Source: Tribonema minus
Taxonomy: Eukaryota; Sar; Xanthophyceae; Tribonematales; Tribonemataceae
DNA length: 64,000 bases
Reading direction: 5' to 3'
Assembly: GCA_017506865.1 (NCBI GenBank)
Contig: JAFCMP010000346.1
Span: 1-64,000 of the forward strand
Below are positions 55,801 through 64,000 of the stretch, in pieces. A program made the translations under genes and the position numbers. The notes under the pieces were generated by a model, which was not told the DNA's origin, made no database searches, and worked only from the letters and a program-made list of their open reading frames with translations. How positions within the stretch are numbered: the stretch's first letter is position 1; every line of letters begins with the position of its first letter.

Positions 55801-58800
55801 GGCTTGCACCCGCCAGCCCCATCTCTGCGGGGCCCGCCCACCCCTAGAAGGCAGGTCAAGTCAGCGCGCCCCATGCCGTGCATGCTGCCTCTCACGCAAC
55901 AGCATGCATGCACGCGCGCGCGCAACTCACTTCACCTGGCTGCACCCGCCAGCTTTGTTCCCTCCCATGCAACAGTTTATACGTGCTCACGCACGCATTG
56001 CTATCACTCACTTCATTTGGTTGCACCCGCCGGCCTGCTCTATCGCGCTCGCGTGCTGCCTTTCGTGCGAGATCGTACATGCAGGCGCGCGCGTTACTAC
56101 TACTCACTTCATCTGGTTGCACCCGCCGGCCCTGTTGCCTCTCATGCAGCAGCATACGCACACACGCGCGCAATTCTGTCACTCACTTCATCTGGTTGCA
56201 CCCGCCGCCCCTCTCTATCACGCTCGCGCGTTGCCTCTCATGCAACAACAGTATATAAGCGCACACGCGCGCATTGCTGTCAACTCACTTCATCTGGTTG
56301 CACCCGCCGGCCTTCTCTATCGCGCTCGCGCAGCCGGGGCACGGACGCGTGGTCTCGCTCAGCAGCGCGCGGTTCTTCTTGGACTCCTCCGCCATGGACA
56401 GCTCGTACGCGGCGCACGTCGTTGCGGGGCCGTGCGCGTCGCCGTGCTCTGAGCATCACCACGCAGGGGGTCTAGGTATATCAACATATGTACTTCAAAG
56501 TATGAATGTATATATATAGGGTATAGTATAGAATACTTCGAAGTAGGTATATTGACGGGCCGTGCGCGTCGCCGTGCTCTGAGCATCATCATCACGCAGA
56601 GGGTATGTATATCCATCACCATCGCGCATACGCAGCAGCAAGTAGGTACATTATAGGCGAGGGACCCTTTGGGGCGCGAGCCTTCTTAAGTCATGGCGCG
56701 CACAAGCCTCCGCACTACTGATGCATCTGGGCGTGCTGATTTTTGCGAGCCGGGTATGCGTACGTGCGTACCGCTACAACCGTTCACCAATCAGCGCGCT
56801 GGGGTGCTGTTGCCGCTCCCAGCGGCAACACCCTCCGGCAACATCCAGGAAGCTGCCAGCTGATTCCGGCGCTGGCTCTCCAGCTCGCAAGGTGTTGCTG
56901 CACAGGCGGCGCTAACCGCATGCAGCGTTTTGGCACTTGGCGTGTATCGCATTGCAGTCTCAAGCCTGCGGCCACGCTTCGCGGCCTGCAGACCTCTCGA
57001 GGGCTCACGAAACTCTACTTTTCAAATTCGCGCCTCCCTCTACTTCAAAGCCGTTACGCGCAACTTCACTTCTGAGGCACTTAACCCTAACTTAGGATGG
57101 GGGGCTACTTAGGGTTAGGGCCAGAAAACCTGGCGCTGGAGGTGGTGTTGATGTGCTAAACGTGGCAGGACGGCTTAATGGCAATGCAGATGTAATTCCG
57201 CACCATGCGCATAACATGATCTCAATGCAACAGAAACATGAGGTGATGCACATGTTTCACATTCAAGCAAATGTTGAGGTGATGACCTGCTTTTAGTGCA
57301 ACTTACACAAGAGGCTGTCTGTTTCCGGGTCACTCGCCCCCCATTCCTTCAGGAGGGGGGTGCTTTCTTGTCCATATATAATCGGGTAGGGAGGGCGGAC
57401 AACGCGGCGCACGTCGTCGCCGGGCCGTGCGCGTCGCGTACACCAATTGATTATATAGAATAAGCATGCTTCTATCACGTATGCGGCGCACCTTTGAGCA
57501 TCACCATCGCGCACACGCAACACAGAGTGTAGGTAAACAATCAACATTCACGGGGTACTGCATAGGGTAGGTATGTTGACAGGCCGTGCGCGTCGCCGTG
57601 CTCTGAGCATCACCATCGCATGCACAGAGGGTTATCAACAACATGAGATAACCATATCAAAGGCTCGTACGCGACCCACATCACTGGGCAGTGCTCAGCA
57701 ACAGTTCACCAATTGCAACTGCCCCGGGGAACCGTAGAATCACACCAACCAGAGCTCGTCCCTGCAATGCAGAGCGGCGGTTGAAGTTTGTGAGGCGTGT
57801 GGGATGCTGAAATGCTTGTGTCGTAACTCACCAAAGCAGTAGCGGTGCCCGCAGCGTGGACAGGTCATGGAGGGGTTCTGTGGATCGCCGAATGCTGCTT
57901 CCGAGCACTTGGAGCAGCTCCGAGCGTTGCTGCAGGAGACCAGCAGATATTGGTGATGTCAGTTACAGCCTCATCGCGCACGTGCGATTGTGCGTGATCC
58001 CGACGCAAACTGCTGTCTTTGAGTAGGGCAGGCAGGGGCGCAATTTCGTCTACGGCTGCTGCCTTTGAATAGGGGTGACCGTTGACGGTTTGACTTAGAG
58101 AGCTGCTGCCGGAGCGTGTTTGAGCACTAATGGTGGTCAGACATCTAGCAGTCATGACAGTTACTCGGAGCTCGCACAAAGCAACGAAATCACCGTGTGA
58201 CCATGGCTCTAAGGGAGGACCAAAGTGTCCGTGCAGAGCAGCATAATCAGTCGCCCGCAATGGGCCGGCGCATTCTAACGAACCATGAATACACACAGGG
58301 CACTGGTCCTCTCGTGACTCACGACCAGATGGTGCAGTAGCGCATCGACTGCGCACGTACTCGCAGGTGTTAGCTCACGGCACACAAGACGTTGGGTGTA
58401 CCCACACGACGGACTGGTGCTGCATTGGCCCACAGGCATGGCGTCTGGAGCTTCACGTCGAGTGACTTGTCGATTGCTCGCAATCTCCAGTTCACCAATT
58501 TTCAATTAGAGATTGTAGACCTCGCCTGCCGCGGTACGACAGAGACTACGTGCAAGTGCAATTGGCGCTGGCTTGTCTGGGTGCTGAGCATCGCCACCCT
58601 TAACACTGCGTGATGATGACACAGTCCACATTTGGTGGCATTGTGCTCAACAGCGGGCATCCGGGCAGTCAGCCCAATGCACCACCGACGGCGGCTTGCT
58701 GCTGAACGCCGTGCTGCCTGAGTTGCCTGTCAAGACAGCACTACCTGTGCTGCTGCAAAGCGGAAGGTCGTCACAGTGCGCACCTGTTCTCCTTGGAAAG

Positions 58801-59445
58801 TTTGAACCACTGGTACTTTGCCAGCGTCACCGGCTCCGTCGAGAGCAGCTCATAGATGTCCGCCTCCGCAATGCTCTGTCCGCAGGCGCTCTCGCCACTG
58901 GCAGCTCCAGCAGCGGCGCCGCCGCCACCGTCACCGCCCCCTGCGCCCGCGCCGCCTCGGCCGCCTTGCGCTGGGCCATCGCTAGAGGTGACGAGAAAGC
59001 AGATTGGGTAGGTTTGGCCATCGACGACCTTCTTGCTGATGTACTCCCTCACGCAGGCGTGGCAGAAGGTGTGGCCGCAGGCGGACAGGGTGAAGGCAGC
59101 GTCGCCGCGCCGCGCGTACTCGAAGCAGATCTGGCAGTAGTACAGGTCGCTGCCGCCTGGGGTGAGGGCGCCGCCATTGGAGAAGCTGGTGATGGTGCCG
59201 TTTGACAGGGTACAGATCGCGGTGCTGAGGCCATTGGAAATCTGCCTGCTCAAGCCTGCCCCAACGCTCACTCCCCCTCCCGTTGCCGCTGTGGCAGTGG
59301 ACTGCTGAGCGGGAGTCTGTGGCGTCGCGGTCCTTTGCCTGCTGAACTGAATATCTGGATCGTTGACAGCGACAGCGCTCGCCATCCTGCTGGCAGGGGA
59401 GCCCGCCTTGCTGCAGGGCCTGTTGTGTCGCAAAACAGGCTCCAA
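52817..59445 (-). CDS. RBR (RING-IBR-RING) E3 ubiquitin ligase, RNF19/dorfin-like, membrane-bound
   Basis: Minus-strand exons 59445..58784, 57929..57832, 56448..56289, 55608..55528, 54961..54769, 53446..52817 join in phase to give 607 residues. RING1 is in exon 1 (CQICFEYARR..CGHTFCHACVREYI). The IBR spans exons 1-3 (CSKC, CPRCGHRYC, GPATTC). RING2 is CPGCARAIEKAGGCNQMK plus CYNCGTHFCWLCLRK, and the Cys of GGCNQM matches the catalytic cysteine of Parkin/HHARI-type ligases. Two membrane segments follow (VLSLIQVVIIGPPALLLTLV and VVMALLLLPFVIAIGVPILL), as in RNF19 proteins, then a low-complexity Gly/Ser/Ala tail. It would pass ubiquitin from E2 through the RING2 cysteine at an internal membrane. 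A second in-frame Met (59385) is an alternative start. After RING1 a Gly-rich insert (about 35 residues) interrupts the usual spacing. The exon with the catalytic Cys is copied serially in the next intron. Confidence 0.9.
53638..53858. mobile_element. hAT-type MITE, complete, with 8-bp target duplication
   Basis: Terminal inverted repeats begin TAGGGTTGCCAAAAC and match for about 19 bases with one mismatch. The element is 221 bp, A/T-rich and non-coding (repeated TACGGT motifs inside). It is flanked on both sides by ACTTCAGC (53630-53637 and 53859-53866). An 8-bp duplication and this TIR type are characteristic of the hAT superfamily. It sits in intron 5 of the RBR ligase, and no transposase is present in the window. 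Confidence 0.9.
54935..55295 (-). repeat. Copies of RBR ligase exon 5, 5' end
   Basis: Plus-strand CTGGTTCGGGCAGCCGGTGA, CGTTCCAC at the real exon (54935-54961) recurs at about 55083-55115 and, more decayed, at about 55252-55290. Both lie upstream in the direction of transcription. Confidence 0.85.
55925..56288 (-). repeat. Four copies of RBR ligase exon 3, 3' end (catalytic-Cys segment) with donors
   Basis: ACTCACTTCATCTGGTTGCA and CCCGCCGGCC (minus strand: GGCNQMK end + GTGAGT) marks the real exon end at 56289. It recurs at about 56180, 56102, 56009 and 55927, with a trace at about 55803. Units include CGCACACGCGCGCATTGCT-like spacer. The copies keep the codon for the catalytic cysteine. 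Confidence 0.93.
56540..57620 (-). repeat. Copies of RBR ligase exon 3, 5' end with acceptors
   Basis: GGGCCGTGCGCGTCGCCGTG, CTCTGAGCATCA recurs at about 56556-56600 and 57577-57612, and a longer exon fragment without the acceptor is at about 57400-57440 (GCGGCGCACGTCGTCGCCGG). The real boundary is 56448/56449. Confidence 0.88.
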
Positions 59446-62049
59446 GAATGGTGATCAAACTGCTTTCATCCCACTAGCGTGCTTCTAATGCCACGATCCT
59501 GGCTTGTAGCTAATGCGATGAAGACCCCACTGGCTGCAGACCCCTCCAGGACCGGATCTCACAGTGGAGATGGGCAGGCGCGGTGGTGTGCCCGTGTGCA
59601 AAGTCACAAAGTTCCAAGCAGGATCGCGCCACTCTTTGGTGCTCACCAGCAGCGACGGAGACGAGAATCCGCGCTATTGCCAGAGAAACCTTCCAGCTGG
59701 GGTCTCGAATTTTTTTGAAGTTCGTGCACACTTCAACTTTTCTTGCTAAAAAAGCTTAACAAGCTTATGCAAGTGTCGGTCCTGCCCCCATTGCGCACTT
59801 CGGTAATACGTGCTGCCGACGCACAACGTGTGCACGCAGATGCATAGCATGATATGGCTGCCATGTGTGCACCCAAATCACAACGTCGCACGAGGTCCAT
59901 GGCCCCCCCACATGCCAGTGCAGAACAGGTGACATTTTGGCACGCCGTCCAGCAAAATCTCTCAAATCATATGTATACATCGCAAAACAGGAGCCGCATG
60001 ATGCGCCCACATCACAAAATTGACATCAGTGATGCCCCAGCCATTCCACCGGGAGGCCCAAGCTCAACATCAAGTGCTGGTCCAATACTGTATCCACTGA
60101 TGTACATGCAAGGGTAATGCAAGAGTTAGCCATGTAAATGATCTCGGATTGATCTCGAACAGATCTCCAACAAGTTTGTGCGAAATGCACAACTTCAAGT
60201 GCAGCCTCACTGCGAACAAGGCAGTGCTCATCCAATGTGTTCAGCAACGCATGACACCCCCCTACCTAAGCAAGGCACCATCCACATCCCAGACGCAACA
60301 CCAACTGCAGGCCTCGCACAGACCACTCACACGCCATCTCACAACACCATCAACACATGACACTAGTGTCCTCCACAGAGAACACATCACCCAGGACGGC
60401 AAGCAAGTCGTCAAGGCTGTGGCGCGCTGGCCATGGTGGAGGCCAAGATCGTCCACATTGGGGACAACCTGAAGAACGCCCGGCGGCGCGAAGCTGATTT
60501 GCAGCACCATTACCACCACCTCTCCCCCTTCACCCAGCACCTCTGGCAGAACTTCTGCGGACGCAACTCCACCACCGCCGCAACAGCGACGGCTCTATCG
60601 CGCAAACATTCATCCTGGTCGGCATCGCCTCACTGATGGCGGACCACGGACTGAAGCCTAGGCTTCAGCCTACTGCCAACCCCAGGAGCGTGCGCGGCAT
60701 GCAGTACTCCGTGCGGCGTCGGCAGGCAGCACAGCAGCCCCTACTGCGGACTAGGCTCTGCAGGCCTGCCGCCGCACGGACGCCGACGCCGCCACTGCCG
60801 CTGACGCTGACTTGGGAGCAGAAGTACGTCATGGACGCCGTCATGTCCCAACATGCGCAGGACGACGGCGAGGACAGCCGATTTGACAGTGATGCTCATT
60901 TATAAAAACACTGCATCGAGGTTAACGTCAACGACAACAGCCGTCGAGGTCAAGGTCAGGGATGCCGGCTGCGCCTGCATCTCTGATGGCTGCAACGTCA
61001 TCCTTGACGTCCCTGAGCGCCTTTGCCAGATTGCGCAGCGACTTAACCACTCATGGACGACATCGCAGACGGTGTCGTAGCCGGTGACAGCTGCGACGTC
61101 TCTGAGCTCCTCCGCAGCCTTGACGTCCTTGAGCGCCTCTGCCAGGTCGCGCAGCAACTTCACCACCATGGACGCTGTCGCAACCGTCAAAGACGACCTC
61201 AGAAAAGTTCTGACAGCGCCGCCGTGCTTACGACCGAGATGCTTAACGGTCAGGCTGCACGGCAGGACTCCCTGGCGCGCATCTTCAAAGCCGGCGGCGA
61301 GCTTTGAGCAACTGCGTATCCTCGCAACCTCATCCGGCTCATGGTGCCTGGCAACGAACAGCGGCGACGCTTTCAGGAATCTTCTTGAGGTCGTCCTTGA
61401 CGGCTGCAACGCCGTCCATGGTGGTGAAGTCGCTGCGCGACCTGTGAATAAGCTCAAGAGGACACCAAGGCTGCGCGACCTGTTGAAGGATCCCCAAGAC
61501 GTCGCAGCCGTCACCGACGCAGACGCATCCTTTGACCTCGGCGGCTCCTCATTCATGCTGCCTATATTGAGAAGCGCGCTCGCTATAGCTGCCTGGTTCG
61601 CCCCATCAGGGGTAGTTGCGCAAGTTGTTCTACGCCCAGCGACTACGTCCTAGGCTTTTCAGATCTCCTTGTGAATAACTGTATGCGATACCACACAGCT
61701 TTGCCGACTTTGACCTGTGAGCCGAATAGTCTGATCTGGTTCGGATCCTTGTGCAGATGTGGCACGTACGCGCCCTCCAAAAGCTGACGCTACCTCTAAC
61801 CACAATGCCCATCGCTCTACGGCTACTCCACACTGTATTGGATCATTTTTCATTTCAACTTCAGTGCGCCGTTGAAGTTCGTGTTGAAGTTTGGGTGTAC
61901 TGTAAGATCACGCTGTGTCTGGTGCTGGTCTTGCTGTGGAATTGGTGTGATTTGCTGTGCAACTTGCTAAACATAGGCAAGGGGACGCTACGCAGGACTG
62001 GCGGCTCACACGGCAACTTTGCAGAATCACTGTAATCTACAGCTCCGCC
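59446..62049. other. Region between divergent RBR ligase and AP-3 mu genes
   Basis: Promoters of both genes must lie near its ends. The middle holds two protein-like stretches without a recognised family: 60433-60905 (+) in two frames, and a repetitive segment at 60930-61640. No intact gene is supported. Confidence 0.4.
60930..61640 (-). pseudogene. Decayed repetitive coding-like segment
   Basis: On the minus strand, heptad-like blocks recur in different frames: LLRDLAEALKDVKAAEELRD, SLRNLAKALRDVKDDVAAI and DFTTMDGVAAVKDDLKKI. A copy of the last (NFTTMDAVATVKDDLRKV) is on the opposite strand at about 61155-61213, so part is inverted. Frames are broken between blocks. This looks like the remains of a repeat-containing coiled-coil gene; family unknown. 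Confidence 0.3.
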
Positions 62050-63351
62050 ATGATCCAGTCTCTCTTCATCATGAGCAACGCAGGGGAGGTGGTAAGTGCA
62101 CTGCCCTATACCGTGAATGAGATGGATTCGTTTTTTGGTGCTATGCCGCCCTCCTGTGTAGCAGACGCCAACTTTCAGCACCTGTGCTACCTCTTCTACA
62201 CATGCCGATTCAAAGAACCGATACGATATGAAACGTAGCTTTGCTGCTGGTGCCGCAACTTCCATAGAATGCATGGCCTGCAATGTTGCCATCGTCAGTC
62301 TGTGACACAGCTTGTTGAAGCAGGGAAGCAACCTTTTTGCCCATTGCTTACCATCAGGCAAGACGCAGCACAGCACGGCCCAGGCCGTGCACACCCTGCT
62401 CGCTTGAACGAAAAAAACCTTGCTCTGGTGCTCGCCACCTAGCTCACTCACCCAATTCTGCCGCCCTGCGCCATTCTCATGTCCCAGCTTATCGAGAAGC
62501 ACTGGCGGGAGGTGACGCCCCGCAGCGTGTGCGACTACTTCTGGGATGAAGTGTGCAAGCTGGAGGACAGAGAGGAGATACCCCCCATCATGGCTGTCAA
62601 CAAGGGCTTCATCATCAGCGTCTACCGCTACGACATGTTCCTGATAGCCAAGGTGCAGCAGGAGACGCCGCCGCTGCTGGTGAGTCACTCACTTACTCGC
62701 CTACTCACTTGCCTACTTGCCCGCTTGCAACGTGTGCGACTGAGTGCTTGCAGGCAACAGGCCGACCTAGGCCGCGCCGTGCTTGACCCTTGCGACATGC
62801 AAGTCCCGCAGTTTGTCATCATCAGGCACTGTTGTGCACAGTTCATGACACGGTTATGAAGCCTCTCATCAGGCTTCACTCATGCATCCTTCACCCCCCC
62901 CCCCCGGACCTCCTCTCCCGGTGCATGGAGTTCTCGTACCGTATGCTGGACATACTCGCGGACTACCTCGGCGCGGTGTCGATGAGACCTCCATCAAGGA
63001 GCTCTGGTGTACACGACTCAGTTCTGATACTCTTTCAGTTGTCAACTTGTCAGACTCTACCCCCCTCCTCACCCGCCCATTCCCCCCCTCACACTCCCCC
63101 CCAGTGCATTGAATTCCTGCACCGCGTGCTGGACATCCTCGCGGACTACCTCGGCGCGGTCGACGAGACCTCCATCAAGGAGTCGTTCTCGCTGGTGTAC
63201 CAGCTCCTGGAGGAGATGATGGACAACGGCCACCCCATGACGACAGAGCCCAACGCGCTCAAGGCGATGATCAAGCCGCCCACGGTCATGGGGCGCGTCG
63301 TCGCGGCGGCGACGGGGCGCAGCGACGCCATCAGCGAGGCGCTGCCAGACG
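62050..63351 (+). CDS. AP-3 complex subunit mu (3' partial)
   Basis: Three exons are seen: 62050..62091, 62488..62679, 63105..63351 (ends in phase 1 at GTGAGC). The protein starts MIQSLFIMSNAGEV, then LIEKHWREVTPRSVCDYFWD, PPIMAVNKGFIISVYRYDMF and FLIAKVQQETPPLL. It continues CIEFLHRVLDILADYLGAVD, LLEEMMDNGHPMTTEPNALK and MIKPPTVMGRVV. This is the N-terminal longin-type domain of adaptor medium chains. The IEKHWR, PPLL..EFLHRV and TE.N.LK..IKPPT pattern fits AP-3 mu better than AP-1 or AP-2. The product would be part of the AP-3 coat sorting cargo from endosomes or Golgi to lysosome- or vacuole-like compartments. The cargo-binding C-terminal domain lies beyond the right edge. Copies of exon 3 occur on both sides of it. 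Confidence 0.92.
62911..62998 (+). repeat. Copy of AP-3 mu exon 3, 5' end with acceptor
   Basis: A C-tract is followed by TGCATGGAGTTCTCGTACCG and about 65 more bases matching exon 3 (MLDILADYLGAV), with a one-base loss in GTCGACGAGACC that breaks the frame. It lies 190 bases before the real exon. Confidence 0.93.
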
Positions 63352-63424
63352 GTGAGCGCGTCACAGACTCCCAGTTGAACTTGAGACTCCCAGTTAAAGT
63401 TGGCCCAATGCTGCATCGCGCGCA

Positions 63425-63790
63425 GTCACGCACAGCGCTCAGGCGGCGACGGGGCGCAGCGACGCCATCAGCGAGGCGCTGCCGGACGGTGAGAGCGTCA
63501 CACTTTGCGGTTGAAGTTTATGCTCTGAAGTCATTATGCAGCATGGCTTCATGACAAGCTTCGTGACACGGTGGGGCAGCTGCTGCGCAGGCAACAACGG
63601 GGCGCAGCGACGCCATCAGCGAGGCGCTGTCGGACGGTGAGAGCGTCACAGACTCCCAGTTGAACTTAAGACTCCCAGTTGAAGTTGGCCCGATACTGCA
63701 TTGTGCACAGTCACGCACAACGCTCAGGCGGCGACGGGTCGCAGCGACGCCATCAGCGAGGCGCTGCCGGACGGTGAGAGCGTCACACTT
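63425..63790 (+). repeat. Three copies of AP-3 mu exon 3, 3' end with donors
   Basis: GGGCGCAGCGACGCCATCAG, CGAGGCGCTG and GACGGTGAGAGCGTCAC recur at about 63440-63505, 63598-63650 and 63735-63785, after the real end at 63351. Spacers share CTCCCAGTTGAACTT and GTCACGCACA. The period is about 145 bases. Confidence 0.95.
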
Positions 63791-64000
63791 TGCAGTGGAA
63801 GCTGCTGTTTTTTTTGCGGCGTGGCGTCATGACAAGGGTGCACACTGCCCAGGGACGCAGTGGTACAGGTGCTCGGGGCAGTGGTACAGCTGCCTGAGCT
63901 CAGTGCCTTCCCAAAAACAGTGCTCAGGCGATGGCCATGCGCGTGCGCAAGATGTGCACTCAAACCGAGGGCAGCCGTTGGAGGTGACTCCCTGTCTTGA

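Overview
The window looks like nuclear DNA of a photosynthetic stramenopile (heterokont alga). It holds seven spliced protein-coding genes with canonical GT-AG introns and no bacterial-style operons. Three features point to the lineage. A plastid-type bipartite leader with a Phe at the presumed cleavage site (..AWC|FTAP..) begins the second gene. A membrane-anchored GH5 exo-beta-1,3-glucanase fits laminarin or chrysolaminarin metabolism. Short interstitial TTAGGG arrays are scattered through the introns. The species cannot be named from the sequence. The gene models were built by hand: exons were joined only where splice sites, codon phase and protein-family continuity all agree.

Layout, with strands strictly alternating: (1) RWP-RK transcription factor, +, 5' end outside the window, about 3-2775. 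(2) Plastid-targeted conserved protein with a PAP/fibrillin-like C-terminal region, -, 9363 down to 5406, last exon not found. (3) GH5 exo-1,3-beta-glucanase with a C-terminal membrane anchor, +, 12805-29029, 16 exons, first exon(s) not found. (4) TFIIE alpha subunit, -, 37526-31196, four exons. (5) Organellar (probably mitochondrial) single-subunit T7-like RNA polymerase, +, 37818-51311, 13 exons. (6) RNF19/dorfin-like RBR E3 ubiquitin ligase with two membrane segments, -, 59445-52817, six exons. (7) AP-3 adaptor mu subunit, +, 62050 onwards, running off the right edge. These are unrelated housekeeping and regulatory genes. TFIIE alpha and the polymerase share a 291-bp divergent promoter.

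The most unusual property lies in the introns. Beside many exons the intron carries a graded series of partial copies of the neighbouring exon end, each with its splice site. Copies of an exon's 5' end, with polypyrimidine tract and AG, lie upstream of it. Copies of its 3' end, with the GT donor, lie downstream. At least 50 copies can be seen by eye in six of the seven genes, from near-perfect to heavily decayed. The clearest sets are eight donor copies in TFIIE alpha, five acceptor copies before polymerase exon 9, both sides of glucanase exon 4, and the catalytic-cysteine exon of the RBR ligase. Much of the intron length here seems to have come from repeated local duplication of exon-intron junctions. 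Two perfect palindromes next to gene 2 are inverted versions of the same thing.

Other notable items are a complete hAT-type MITE with an 8-bp target duplication, a tRNA-Leu-like organellar fragment caught up in a TFIIE alpha junction copy, several dispersed repeats, a GC-AG intron, and a lower-GC block in a glucanase intron.
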